The notes below the pieces were generated by a model. That model did not search any database. It was not told the DNA's origin and saw only the letters and a program-made list of their open reading frames with translations. From the NCBI GenBank assembly GCA_021776295.1, contig JAJFGE010000108.1, positions 1 through 46,496 on the forward strand: 46,496 bases of DNA. The letters run 5' to 3'. The position numbers and the translations under genes are program-made. The stretch comes from Hyphococcus sp. (GTDB lineage Bacteria; Pseudomonadota; Alphaproteobacteria; Caulobacterales; Parvularculaceae). Shown here one piece after another: positions 34,283 to 43,565 of this stretch (position 1 is the first letter of the stretch; every line of letters starts with the position of its first letter).

Positions 34283-35278
34283 TCATTCGCCGAAAATATC
34301 GGCCTGTTTTCGAAATAGTTTTACCGGTGACCAGGTCAAAGCTCTTGCAAGTTTGCCAAGCGAAATTTTTCGGGTCCGCTGAATCTCACGGCGGGCTGCG
34401 GTTTGCGCTGGCAGACCGGCAAAGCCGTCGCGCATGGCGCGCAGATAAGGCTTGGCTTCGCCGAGAAATGCAAATCGCGCCAACAGATAAATATTTGCAA
34501 GCACCTGAAATGGCGCAGTGGCGATAAGCAGCGCCAAAGGCATGTTTCGATAGTAAGCCCAAACCCGGTTGCGGTGGCCGTGATAGACGGTGAAATCGCT
34601 GCGCCGGCCGGTAACGCCGGAACCCTCATGCAGCACAAGCGCATCCGGGATTTGCATCGCTCGCCCGCCAGCCAGACGCAGGCGAAAACCCAAGTCGATA
34701 TCTTCGCAGTAACAAAAAAAGCTTTCTTCAAATCCGCCAAGCGCTGCGAATGTCGTGCGGCGATACATCGCCGCCGCTGCGCACGGCGCGAAGCACTCGC
34801 CTTCCGGCGGCAAGGACGCAACCGGCCAGCCATGGTGGCCGCGATAGGGAACGCCGGAAAAATGATAGGCGTCGCCGGCGCCGTCGAGCTGGTCCGGGTT
34901 TGCAGCGTCAATCTGCGCCGAGCCAAACGCATCAATGCCGGGATGGCGCCCCGCCGCCGCCAGCAACGCCTCCAGCCAGCCCGGTTCCGGATAGGCGTCC
35001 GGGTTAAGAAACGCCAGCCATTCGCCCTTTGCTGTCTTAGCAGCGCGATTATTGGCGGCGGCGAAACCAAGGTTTGTTCCCGCTTCATCAATCAATACCG
35101 GCAGCACAGCGGCGCGCGCATATTCCAGCGAATTATCCGTAGACCCATTATCGACAAGGATAGTTTCAAAATCCTGGAAGCTCTGCGTGGCAAGGCAATC
35201 AAGGCAGCGCCGCAAGCGGTCGCCAGCATTGTAATTGACGATGATAATCGTAACGCGTGGAGCCAAGGCTTGTGTCAT
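34283..35278 (-). CDS. glycosyltransferase family 2 (WbbL rhamnosyltransferase-like)
   Basis: A 331-residue GT-A glycosyltransferase. Motifs are VTIIIVNYNAGDRLRRC, the donor-binding VDNGSTDNS, NLGFAAANN, FLNPDAYPEPGW (the DxD-like site), and SFFCYCEDIDLGFRLRLAG for the acceptor. The pattern of NLGFAAANN with an EDIDL(G/C) motif is typical of WbbL-like rhamnosyl transferases, which fits rmlA and rmlC in the window, but the donor is inferred. A hydrophobic C-terminal segment may attach it to the membrane. It starts 16 bases after the glmS stop on the same strand. Confidence 0.9.
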   Translation of the reverse strand: MTQALAPRVTIIIVNYNAGDRLRRCLDCLATQSFQDFETILVDNGSTDNSLEYARAAVLPVLIDEAGTNLGFAAANNRAAKTAKGEWLAFLNPDAYPEPGWLEALLAAAGRHPGIDAFGSAQIDAANPDQLDGAGDAYHFSGVPYRGHHGWPVASLPPEGECFAPCAAAAMYRRTTFAALGGFEESFFCYCEDIDLGFRLRLAGGRAMQIPDALVLHEGSGVTGRRSDFTVYHGHRNRVWAYYRNMPLALLIATAPFQVLANIYLLARFAFLGEAKPYLRAMRDGFAGLPAQTAARREIQRTRKISLGKLARALTWSPVKLFRKQADIFGE

Positions 35279-35294
35279 ATCAGGGAATATGCCG

Positions 35295-37121
35295 TTATTC
35301 GACAGTCACCGATTTGGCGAGATTGCGCGGCTGGTCAACATCCGTGCCTTTGGTCGTCGCCGTATAATAGGCAAGCAACTGCACCGGCGCTGCATAAACA
35401 ATCGGCGCCAGTAACGCATCCGTATCAGGCGTTTCAATTACCGCCCAAACCCCGTCGCCCGCTGCGGCAATGCCTTTTTTGTCGGAAATCAACAAGGGCT
35501 TGCCGCCGCGGGCGATAAGCTCGTGCATGTTTGAAATGGTTTTCGCATAGTGTCGGTCGCTGGGCGCCACCACCACCACCGGCACGGTCTCGTCGATCAG
35601 CGCAATCGGTCCGTGCTTTAACTCGCCAGCGGCATAGCCTTCCGCATGAATATAGGAAATTTCTTTCAGCTTCAGCGCCCCCTCCATCGCAATCGGGAAA
35701 CTAACGCCGCGCCCAACGTATAAAATATCATCGCACTTGGCGATATCCGCGGCGATCTGTGCAATGGCCGGCTCATGGGCGAGCGCTTCTGCAACCAGTC
35801 GCGGGGTTTCTAATAGCGCGCCAACCAACCGCTGCTCATCCTCCTGCGAGAGGGCGCCGCGCTGGCGCCCGGCGGCAATCGCGATGCAAGCAAGCGTCGT
35901 CAGCTGGCAGGTGAAGGCTTTGGTGGAGGCAACACCAATCTCCGGCCCGGCCGCGGTCGGAAAGACCACATCCGCCGCGCGGGCAATGCTCGATTCGGCA
36001 ACATTGACGACAGCGGCGATTTTCTGGCCATGGGCTTTGGCGTCGCTCAACGCCGCCAGCGTGTCGGCGGTCTCGCCAGATTGCGAGATGAACAACGCGC
36101 CGCCGTTTGCCGCATAAGGCACATCTCGGTAGCGCAACTCAGACGCAACATCAATTTCAACCGGCAGCCGGGCCCAGGTCTCGAACCAGTATTTGGCTAT
36201 CATCCCTGCATAGTATGCCGTGCCACAGGCGGAGATCGTCAACCGGTCCAGCTCTGAGAAGTCGAACCCATGGCTCAAACTTCCAAGCGTCTGGCTCACC
36301 GGGTCAACATAGCGGGACAATGTGTGGGCGATCACTTCCGGCTGCTCATGAATTTCCTTGGCCATGAAGTGGCGATGGCCGTCCTTATCGACCATTGCAT
36401 CGGATGCGGAGGATATGGTCTCCGGGCGTTCAACCTTGCGCCCGGCGTCGTCAAAGATTTCAAAGCCTGCACGCATCACCGCCGCCCAGTCGCCATCTTC
36501 GAGATAGGTGATACGATTGGTAAACGGGGCGAGTGCAAACGCATCCGAGCCGATAAACATTTCTCCGTCGCCACGTCCAATCGCCAGCGGGCTGCCGCGC
36601 CGGGCAACCAGGATGAGATCATCTTCGCCTTCGAATATCGCAGCGATCGCAAAGGCGCCGCGTAAACGCTTCAGCGCTTTGGAAAACGCCTCGCGCGGGG
36701 CAAGGTTTTCACTTTCCAGATAATGCGTGATCAGCTGGGCGCAGACTTCGGTATCCGTTTGCGACGTGAAAACGCGCCCCTTACCGACTAGCCCTTCGCG
36801 CAGCTCGGCAAAATTCTCGATGATGCCATTATGGATCAGGGCAAGACGCTCAGTTACATGCGGATGCGCATTTTCGTCGGTTGGCGCCCCATGGGTCGCC
36901 CATCGCGTATGGCCAATGCCGGCAGCGCCCGCCAGCGGCTGTTTGTCGAGCAACGCCGCGAGAACCGAAAGCTTGCCCGCCGCCCGGCGGCGAGCGAGGG
37001 CGCCGTCATTGACGCAAGCGACGCCGGCGGAATCATAGCCCCGATATTCGAGCCGCTTCAGCCCTTCCAAAATGGCTGGCGTTGCGTCCTGGTGGCCTAA
37101 AACGCCGATGATCCCGCACAT
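35295..37121 (-). CDS. glmS: glutamine--fructose-6-phosphate aminotransferase (isomerizing)
   Basis: A 608-residue enzyme that makes glucosamine-6-phosphate from fructose-6-phosphate and glutamine, the first step to UDP-GlcNAc. It starts MCGIIG, so Cys1 of the mature glutaminase is present. The N-terminal Ntn amidotransferase domain has GHTRWATHGAP, and two SIS isomerase domains follow (SACGTAYYAG in the first). The C-terminus DQPRNLAKSVTVE is the family signature. I chose the ATG at 37121 because the catalytic Cys must be second; the longer frame to 37172 cannot be right. No glmS ribozyme is seen, as expected outside Gram-positives. It lies in the glycan region. Confidence 0.97.
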   Translation of the reverse strand: MCGIIGVLGHQDATPAILEGLKRLEYRGYDSAGVACVNDGALARRRAAGKLSVLAALLDKQPLAGAAGIGHTRWATHGAPTDENAHPHVTERLALIHNGIIENFAELREGLVGKGRVFTSQTDTEVCAQLITHYLESENLAPREAFSKALKRLRGAFAIAAIFEGEDDLILVARRGSPLAIGRGDGEMFIGSDAFALAPFTNRITYLEDGDWAAVMRAGFEIFDDAGRKVERPETISSASDAMVDKDGHRHFMAKEIHEQPEVIAHTLSRYVDPVSQTLGSLSHGFDFSELDRLTISACGTAYYAGMIAKYWFETWARLPVEIDVASELRYRDVPYAANGGALFISQSGETADTLAALSDAKAHGQKIAAVVNVAESSIARAADVVFPTAAGPEIGVASTKAFTCQLTTLACIAIAAGRQRGALSQEDEQRLVGALLETPRLVAEALAHEPAIAQIAADIAKCDDILYVGRGVSFPIAMEGALKLKEISYIHAEGYAAGELKHGPIALIDETVPVVVVAPSDRHYAKTISNMHELIARGGKPLLISDKKGIAAAGDGVWAVIETPDTDALLAPIVYAAPVQLLAYYTATTKGTDVDQPRNLAKSVTVE

Positions 37122-37235
37122 AGTAAACCGCTCCGACAATAAACAGATTAACGCCGTCCCTGAGCCCGACAATGCCGACGAAACGATGCGTCATGCAAGG
37201 GCCAGGCCCCAACAAATTACGCTGAAAAATGGCGG

Positions 37236-38558
37236 TTATTTGTCTTGCAGCGCCTTATGACTGACATCTGCGAGCGGCTTCATAATATAGGCGAGAACCG
37301 TGCGTTTGCCGTTCAGAATAGCGACATCGGCGGCCATGCCTGGGAGAATATTGAGATTGCCGCGCTTGCTCTCCAGCGCCGCCGTGTGCGTGCGCACGAC
37401 GATATTATAAAAACTCTCGCCGGTTTTCTCATCTTCTATCGCATCCGGGCTGATAGTCTCAATATAACCTTTCATCGACCCGTAAACGGACGAATCATAA
37501 GCGGTGATCGAGACTTTTACGTCCTGGCCGACCTGCAAAAAGCCAATATCGGATGGTTTGATTTTCGCCTGGACAATCAACGCATCCTCGCTCGGCACCA
37601 CCTCGACAATCGTTTCACCTGGCGAAACGACGCCGCCAATCGTCGACACCAGAACCCGGTTTACAATACCGGAGACCGGCGCACGCACCTCAGTGCGCGT
37701 GACTTTATCTTCAAGCGCAGGCAATTCGCCTTTCAGATCCTCAAATTTGGCTTTTGTCTTGTTTAGTTCGTCGGTGGCGACGGCCGCAAAAGTTTTGCGA
37801 ATCCGGTCAACTTCACCTTCGGCTTCGCGCACCTCAAAGGCGGATCGCTTAACGGCGATCTCGGCCCGCTGCATCTCGCCGCGCGAGGCGGCCTCGCGCT
37901 GTTGGGCGCGCAGGAGCTCTACCCGCGGCTCAATTCCCTTTTCAACCAGGCGCTGCAACATTTGCAGCTCCTGAGTGGCAAACGCCAAGGCCTCTTTCGC
38001 CGTCGCAAAAGATACTTTTGCATCCTGATAAGCCTCGCGGCGTTGGTCGAGTTTGTTTTGCTCAACCCCGAGCGCGGCTTCCATCTCCGCCCGCCGCGCT
38101 TCATAAAGCGCGCGCTCATTGGCGACGATGCGCGGCGCGACGGCGACAAGCGCGCGCGCAAACACCGCCGGCGTCAACGCCGCCTCGGCTTCAAGCCGGG
38201 CAATCTGCGCCGCCAGCACATTATAGCCCTCGCGGCTTTTGGTGAATTCAACATTCATCTGCGTCGGGTCGAGCCGCACCAGAAGCTGTCCGGCGATAAC
38301 CTCTTCGCCTGCCGAGACCAGTATTTCCTTAACGATGCCGCCCTCGTAATACTGAACCTCCTGCAATTGGTTGGAGGTGACGACCTTGCCCGTACCGCGG
38401 GTGACGCGGTCAAGCTTTGCGACTGAGGCCCAAACCAGCGTCGTCAGAAACAGCGCCGCAATCGTATAAAGAAGGTATTGCGCCGCGCGCGCCGGCTCAA
38501 TCATCAGGACGTCGTCAACATCGACGTCAACGGCAACCACTTCGCGCGCGTCGCTCAT
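37236..38558 (-). CDS. HlyD-family periplasmic adaptor of type I secretion
   Basis: A 440-residue membrane fusion protein. One N-terminal membrane helix spans about 24-43 (after MSDAREVVAVDVDVDDV), followed by a lipoyl-like strand VTRGTGKVVTSNQLQEVQYYEGG, a long helical hairpin (about 110-265), the second lipoyl half with RAPVSGIVNRVLVSTIGG, and a C-terminal beta barrel ending in the TPEG-like GNLNILPGMAADVAI. Length fits LapC/PrtE-type adaptors. The ATG at 38558 overlaps the ABC gene's TGA by 1 base. It bridges the inner-membrane ABC protein and the TolC protein. Confidence 0.93.
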   Translation of the reverse strand: MSDAREVVAVDVDVDDVLMIEPARAAQYLLYTIAALFLTTLVWASVAKLDRVTRGTGKVVTSNQLQEVQYYEGGIVKEILVSAGEEVIAGQLLVRLDPTQMNVEFTKSREGYNVLAAQIARLEAEAALTPAVFARALVAVAPRIVANERALYEARRAEMEAALGVEQNKLDQRREAYQDAKVSFATAKEALAFATQELQMLQRLVEKGIEPRVELLRAQQREAASRGEMQRAEIAVKRSAFEVREAEGEVDRIRKTFAAVATDELNKTKAKFEDLKGELPALEDKVTRTEVRAPVSGIVNRVLVSTIGGVVSPGETIVEVVPSEDALIVQAKIKPSDIGFLQVGQDVKVSITAYDSSVYGSMKGYIETISPDAIEDEKTGESFYNIVVRTHTAALESKRGNLNILPGMAADVAILNGKRTVLAYIMKPLADVSHKALQDK

Positions 38559-40336
38559 CACGCGGCCCTCGTATCAACAAGTTTGGGCGCCTCGCGCCGC
38601 CGCGTTTTCAGCTGACGCGCCGACGCCATGGCGCTCAGCACCGTATCACGCGCGCCATCGACAATGACCCGGCCCTGGTCGAGCACGATAATCCTGTCCA
38701 CCAGCCGCACCATCGACATGCGGTGGGTGACGACCAGCAGCGTGCACCCGCGCGTCGCCTTGTTCAACCGGGCGATCAGCGCTGCTTCCGCATGGCTGTC
38801 GAGCGCGCTGGAGGGCTCGTCAAGCAGTAGTACCGACGGCTTGGGCGCCAGCGCGCGCGCCAGCGCAATCGCCTGACGCTGGCCGCCGGACAAGCCCTCG
38901 CCGCGCTCAGCCAAAGACTGGTCGTAACCACCCGACGAAGCGCCGATAAACTCGTGCACGCCAGCGATTTTCGCCGCCGACAAAATATCATCATCCGACA
39001 CCTTCTCCAGACCGAGCGCGATATTTTCCTTAATCGAACCAGAGAACAGACACACATCCTGCAACACCGCGCCGATATTGGCGCGCAAATCCGTCGGCCT
39101 GATCTGGCGGATATCGGTATCGTCGACCAGGACGGAACCTTCCGTCGGCTGATAAAGACCGGTGATCTGGCGGACAATCGTGCTCTTGCCGGAGCCATTC
39201 TTGCCGAGGATCGCAACCCGCTCGCCGGGCTCGATGGTAAAAGACACCTCATCAAGCGCGCGCACGCTCTGGCCGGGATAGGCGAAACTAACCTCGCGAA
39301 ATTCAATTTTGCCGGTGAGTTTGGGCCGCGCGAGATAGTTGCGCTTGGGGTCAATCTCCGACTTCGCCGTCATCAACTCATTAAGCGCCTTATAGGAGGC
39401 GAAAGCGCCATTGACGCGGCTTAAAAGCGAGGCGACCTGCGCCAGCGGGCCCATGGCGCGACCGGTGAGGATGACGCTCGCGATCAACGCGCCCATGGTG
39501 ATCTCATTGGCGCCAATCAGAAAGACGCCGATAACGACAACGCCGACCTGACTGAATTGCTGGGCAAAGCCGGCGACATTGACGGCGAACTGGTTCAAAA
39601 ACCGCCCGATGGTCGAGGTTTTTGCCTGCTGCATCACGCCAGAACGCCAGCGCGAGCGCATCAGCTTTCCGGCGTCAACACTCTTGACCGTCTCAAGTCC
39701 GGCAATCGTCTCGATAAGGACGGCGTGTTTCAGATGGCCCTCCGCCATCGCCTGTTTGGTGCGCTTCATAATCAACGGCTGGATAATAACGCCGGCGCCG
39801 ATCGCCATCAAAACGCCGGTCAGCGGCACCAGAGCAATTGGCCCGCCGACCATGGCGATTACTGCGATAAATAGAAAAATAAACGGCAGATCGACGACCG
39901 CAACCAGGGTTGCGGAACTAAAGAAGTCCCGCAAGTTTTCAAACTCTTTCACCAGCCCGGCTATCGCACCGGTGGCGCCGCGCCGCGCCTCAAGCTTCAT
40001 ACCCATCAGATTGTCGAAAATCGTCGCGCCAACCGTCGCGTCGAGCCGCTGGCCGGCAATATCGATGAAATAGCCGCGCAATGATTTCAATGTGAAGTCA
40101 AAAAGATGCGCAATGAGGACGCCAATCGTCAGCACCACCAGTGATTCAATCGCCTGGTTCGGCAGCACCCGATCATAAACGGTCATGATAAAAAATGACG
40201 ACACCAGGGCCAGCATATTGACAATCGCCGCCGCCAGGATGGTCTGTCCATAAATCTTTGCGTTATTGCGCAGCGGCCCAAACAACCAGTGCTGGGTTGG
40301 AATAAGAGCGTTCATGAAGGCGCCGGGCTTAGCCAT
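38558..40336 (-). CDS. type I secretion ABC transporter, permease-ATPase
   Basis: A 592-residue half transporter. About six membrane helices cover residues 30-310. The ATPase domain has Walker A GKNGSGKST (about 376-384), the Q-loop region, the signature LSGGQRQAIALARAL, Walker B VLLLDEPSSALD and the switch His in VVTHR. The family resembles LapB/PrtD exporters, but there is no room for an N-terminal C39 peptidase or C39-like domain (LapB and HlyB are about 710 residues), so it is of the short PrtD-like form. It overlaps the TolC gene by 8 bases and the adaptor gene by 1, and would be translated with them. Confidence 0.94.
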   Translation of the reverse strand: MAKPGAFMNALIPTQHWLFGPLRNNAKIYGQTILAAAIVNMLALVSSFFIMTVYDRVLPNQAIESLVVLTIGVLIAHLFDFTLKSLRGYFIDIAGQRLDATVGATIFDNLMGMKLEARRGATGAIAGLVKEFENLRDFFSSATLVAVVDLPFIFLFIAVIAMVGGPIALVPLTGVLMAIGAGVIIQPLIMKRTKQAMAEGHLKHAVLIETIAGLETVKSVDAGKLMRSRWRSGVMQQAKTSTIGRFLNQFAVNVAGFAQQFSQVGVVVIGVFLIGANEITMGALIASVILTGRAMGPLAQVASLLSRVNGAFASYKALNELMTAKSEIDPKRNYLARPKLTGKIEFREVSFAYPGQSVRALDEVSFTIEPGERVAILGKNGSGKSTIVRQITGLYQPTEGSVLVDDTDIRQIRPTDLRANIGAVLQDVCLFSGSIKENIALGLEKVSDDDILSAAKIAGVHEFIGASSGGYDQSLAERGEGLSGGQRQAIALARALAPKPSVLLLDEPSSALDSHAEAALIARLNKATRGCTLLVVTHRMSMVRLVDRIIVLDQGRVIVDGARDTVLSAMASARQLKTRRREAPKLVDTRAA

Positions 40337-41867
40337 CTACGCCCTCGCTTATGACATCTGCATATTCATTCACCGGCGAGAAAAATCGCAGCAAATCGCC
40401 AGTATGCTCCATCAGCGCATAAGTCGCCATATCGCGATTGGTCAGGCCGATAAGATAGGCGACGCCGGATTCAAAATAATCATTTTCCGCCTGCAGAACA
40501 TCGATGAGATCGCCGCGCGCGACGCGGTAGCGCTCGAGGATTAACTCACGGGTCTGGTCACTGGCGATAACCGCGACTTCGAGCGCTTCAAGGCGCGCCG
40601 CCGCGCCTTCACGGCGCTCAAATGCAATCGCCGCGTCGCGGGCAATTTCCTGGCGCGCCTGGTCTTCGCCGAACTTCGCCTGGCGCGCCCGCGAGCCGGC
40701 CTGAGCAATGTCCGCCGCACGGGCGCCGCCGCCGAAAATGTCGTAATTGAGATTGACGCCGGCGCGAACGTCAAAATCATTACCGCTGTCGAAAACATCG
40801 AACTTGGTCGCATTGACCGAAACGCGCACCTCTGGAAGCCGCGCGCCTTTTGCAGCTTTGTATTCAGCGCGTGAGGCGTCGGCGCGGGCGGTGGCGACAG
40901 CGATTTCCGGGTTATGCTGAACCGCAGCGAAGGCCGCATCTTCCCTGCTCTTTACCACCAATGCATCAAACGACGGGCGGGTCAGGGCGCCCGGTTTTTC
41001 GGCGAAGAATTCCTCATAGCGGATTTCCGACAAGCGCTGGGCTTCCCGGATTTCAGCAACCCGCGCCCTAGATATGGCAAGACGGCCAGTGGTGCGCATG
41101 ATATCTGCTCGTGCGCTGGCGCCAAGGCGTTCGCGTTCCTTGACGTCACCGAGGATTTTTTCATGACGGCGAATAAACGCTTCGCCAAGCGCCAATAACG
41201 CCTGTTGGGTCAGCAAGTCATGATAGGCGCCCAGCGCCGTGAATGATAAATCATTGATGCGAGTGCTGATTGAGTTTTTAAATTCGGAATGGCGCGCCCG
41301 AGCACTTTTTATGCGCTGGAATGTCGCGCCGCCATCAAACACAAGTTGGGACGCCGAAACACCCGCTCTGAATTGCTCGCGCGGCCGCAAAGATTCAACC
41401 ACATTATCCGTCCCAGCACCAAAGTCGCGTGTTAGCACATAATCGCCGGTTACCTGCGCCGACAATTGCGGATAAAGCGCGGAACGTGCGCGCCGCGCGC
41501 CGGCCTTGGTTTCATCGAGCGTAGAAACCTGACGGTGATAAGCGGGATGGCGCCCGACGGCGCGGCGTATCTGTGCGCGGAATTTTTCTCCGGCGCCGGA
41601 AGCATTTAATACAAACGCCGCCGGCCCGAGCGCGGCGGCAAGTTCAGGATTGGCCCTTACCGCCGCCGGCGACGGCAACATGCCCGGCGCCGAAAGTCCA
41701 GAACCTGCATATGCGTCTTGCGTCTCCGCAACGCGCAGCGGCGCCACGATGTCGGCGGGATATAAAGCCCCTTCAGCCGTGCTTTGGGCGCATGCATTGG
41801 CGCCCGCCCCAAGCACAATCCCTGAAATCGATGCGCCCATCAGCAAGCTAAATTTACGCGCGGCCAT
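40329..41867 (-). CDS. TolC-family outer membrane protein
   Basis: A 512-residue outer membrane efflux/secretion channel. A signal peptide (KFSLLMGASISGIVLGAG, ending ANACAQ) is followed by a long N-terminal linker of about 80 residues and two outer-membrane efflux (OEP) repeats made of strands and long helices (repeat one with FRAGVSASQLVFDGGATFQR, repeat two with VRAGVNLNYDIFGGG by symmetry). I chose the ATG at 41867, which has GGGTGG upstream; earlier ATG and GTG starts (41885, 41909) lack a site. It is the first gene of the type I secretion operon, which makes it a LapE/TolC-type partner. Confidence 0.93.
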   Translation of the reverse strand: MAARKFSLLMGASISGIVLGAGANACAQSTAEGALYPADIVAPLRVAETQDAYAGSGLSAPGMLPSPAAVRANPELAAALGPAAFVLNASGAGEKFRAQIRRAVGRHPAYHRQVSTLDETKAGARRARSALYPQLSAQVTGDYVLTRDFGAGTDNVVESLRPREQFRAGVSASQLVFDGGATFQRIKSARARHSEFKNSISTRINDLSFTALGAYHDLLTQQALLALGEAFIRRHEKILGDVKERERLGASARADIMRTTGRLAISRARVAEIREAQRLSEIRYEEFFAEKPGALTRPSFDALVVKSREDAAFAAVQHNPEIAVATARADASRAEYKAAKGARLPEVRVSVNATKFDVFDSGNDFDVRAGVNLNYDIFGGGARAADIAQAGSRARQAKFGEDQARQEIARDAAIAFERREGAAARLEALEVAVIASDQTRELILERYRVARGDLIDVLQAENDYFESGVAYLIGLTNRDMATYALMEHTGDLLRFFSPVNEYADVISEGVDG

Positions 41868-42179
41868 AAACCACCCACTGGTCATACTACAGGTTGAACC
41901 AAACGACACATGCCCGTGGCGGGAATACGTTAAGGTTAACGAATCCAGTAATAGGCATTTATCGCTGACAAAGGTTTAATTGGGCCGGTTGGTCAACGGT
42001 TTCAGGCTAAAGCGAGGCATGAAATTTTGTTAAAAGATTCTCGCAACGCTTTTAAACAGTTTTTAATAAAGTGCTTCGGTCCTGTATCAATAGCTATTGG
42101 CTGGTTTCAGGCCTTGCGCGTTGCGTTTTTATCCACCGGCGAGCCGTATGTTTTCCCTGGCAAATTGCCGCAAACGGCG
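41868..42179. other. AT-rich gene-free stretch upstream of the type I secretion operon
   Basis: 312 bases between the tolC-like gene and the Wzx end on the same strand. The middle part (about 41930-42090) is much richer in A and T than the flanks, with several T-runs and TTAA words. It probably holds the promoter of the secretion operon, but I cannot point to a convincing -35/-10 pair. The GCCG/CGGC stem just beyond the Wzx stop is too weak for a terminator. No gene is seen. Confidence 0.5.
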
Positions 42180-43565
42180 TCAGAAGGCCGGAATAAGCCC
42201 GGTGGCGATCGCTGCATGCGCGGCCCAGTCGACGATGAACCCAATGAGGTATCCGACGGCTGCGGCGCCAAAGATGAACAATTCTTCAGAAACTTTTAGA
42301 AGACCGCGGCGGCGCTGCTGCCACCAGAAAAACGGCAGCAGAACGACCTCCGTCAGGCTCATCACCACAATGACGGCAAGAGGTCCGATCTGGATGTAAG
42401 CGATTGGCGCCGCAGCCAAAACCCAAGTCAGTCTCAAAATATTAGCGATCAACGCTATTCGGATAAAGCCCTTAGCAACCAGCGCATGTTCGGCGGCGGC
42501 TGAGCTTAGCCTGGCAAGCGGCAGGAGGCACAAGATCGCCAGGTAAAACCCGGCGCCGAGATAATTATCGTTAAAAAGAATTCTGATGATGAGTTCGGCG
42601 CCGCCAATAACGCCGCCGGCGCCAAATGCCAGCAAAAGCATTATCTGCCTGCGCGAAGCATAAAACACATCCCCCGCTTTTTCCGGCGCCTCACGATTGG
42701 CCTGTGCAAAGCGAGGATAAAAAACGCGCATAATGTATTCATTCGTGACCGTGAGGATAGTCATCGCAAGCGCTGACGCCAGCATGTATTTTCCAAGCTC
42801 GGCAAGTGGAAAGAATTTTGCGAGAAAAAATTTATCCGTCTGTGTCAAAATAATGCTTATCATACTAGCGGGAATGACATATCGACAAAACCGCCACAGA
42901 TCGAGCACATGCTCGCGATCTAGTCGAAAACGAATCGGCGGGCCTTTCACCAGCGTATAACTCACCACCAGAGTAAAAACAGCGCTTACGAACATCGAAA
43001 TGATAATCGCCCAGAAATTTCTGAGAAAGTAGGCAGCGAAAATCGTAACGGTGGTGGTAAACAAAAATTTTGCAAAATCGATTAGCGTCAACCGAATAAC
43101 TCTTCGGGCGCGCTCATTGGTTAAAAAACCCAATGACGTAAGGCCTTCAATGAGTATAAATGCCGACGCCACCCTTATTGCCGGGCTCACTTCCGGCGCC
43201 GAATAAAGGCTTGCAAAGAAATCTGCGCCGACGAACATGACGGTCGCAAGAAAGATATTGCGTATAAACCGTATCGTCCAAACCGTCTGGACAAGCTCAT
43301 CGCTCGCCGTCGGGTGGCGCGTTACATAGGTGCGCAATCCAAGATCCGACAGCATTACCAGGACGTACCAAATCGACACCACAATCGCGACGACGCCAAA
43401 CGCTTCCGGAACCAAAAGCCGCGTCAAAATCAGATTGCTGCCAAGGCGCAAAATGCTGGTCGCCGCCTGCAAGATGATCAACAGGCTCGACCCGTCACCC
43501 AAATAGGGCCTTACGCGTGAGACAAGCCGGATGGGATCAGGAACGGCGGACAAACCGGGCTCCAT
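42180..43565 (-). CDS. polysaccharide flippase, Wzx/MOP superfamily
   Basis: A 461-residue integral membrane protein with about 12-14 hydrophobic segments, of the polysaccharide transporter (PST/Wzx) type. The N-terminal helix LGSNLILTRLLVPEAFGVVAI is characteristic of the Polysacc_synt domain; TQTDKFFLAKFFPLAELGKY is another conserved block. It moves undecaprenyl-linked repeat units across the inner membrane. The start at 43565 overlaps the upstream Wzy-like gene by 29 bases; an ATG at 43637 would overlap by 101 and is less likely. It lies beside a Wzy-like protein and a GT4, the expected set. Confidence 0.9.
   Translation of the reverse strand: MEPGLSAVPDPIRLVSRVRPYLGDGSSLLIILQAATSILRLGSNLILTRLLVPEAFGVVAIVVSIWYVLVMLSDLGLRTYVTRHPTASDELVQTVWTIRFIRNIFLATVMFVGADFFASLYSAPEVSPAIRVASAFILIEGLTSLGFLTNERARRVIRLTLIDFAKFLFTTTVTIFAAYFLRNFWAIIISMFVSAVFTLVVSYTLVKGPPIRFRLDREHVLDLWRFCRYVIPASMISIILTQTDKFFLAKFFPLAELGKYMLASALAMTILTVTNEYIMRVFYPRFAQANREAPEKAGDVFYASRRQIMLLLAFGAGGVIGGAELIIRILFNDNYLGAGFYLAILCLLPLARLSSAAAEHALVAKGFIRIALIANILRLTWVLAAAPIAYIQIGPLAVIVVMSLTEVVLLPFFWWQQRRRGLLKVSEELFIFGAAAVGYLIGFIVDWAAHAAIATGLIPAF

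Noticed and set aside
34403-35518. 371-codon open frame on the plus strand
   Set aside because: It runs antisense to the GT2 gene and the end of glmS, both clearly conserved, and its protein is Arg/Gln-rich with no recognisable domain.
37122-37235. glmS ribozyme or riboswitch near glmS
   Set aside because: The region upstream of the glmS start (37122 rightward) is short, lacks ribozyme core pairing, and such ribozymes are known from Gram-positive lineages.
41920-42090. CtrA box (TTAA-N7-TTAA) upstream of the tolC-like gene
   Set aside because: Several TTAA words occur in the AT-rich stretch but none pair at the required 7-base spacing.
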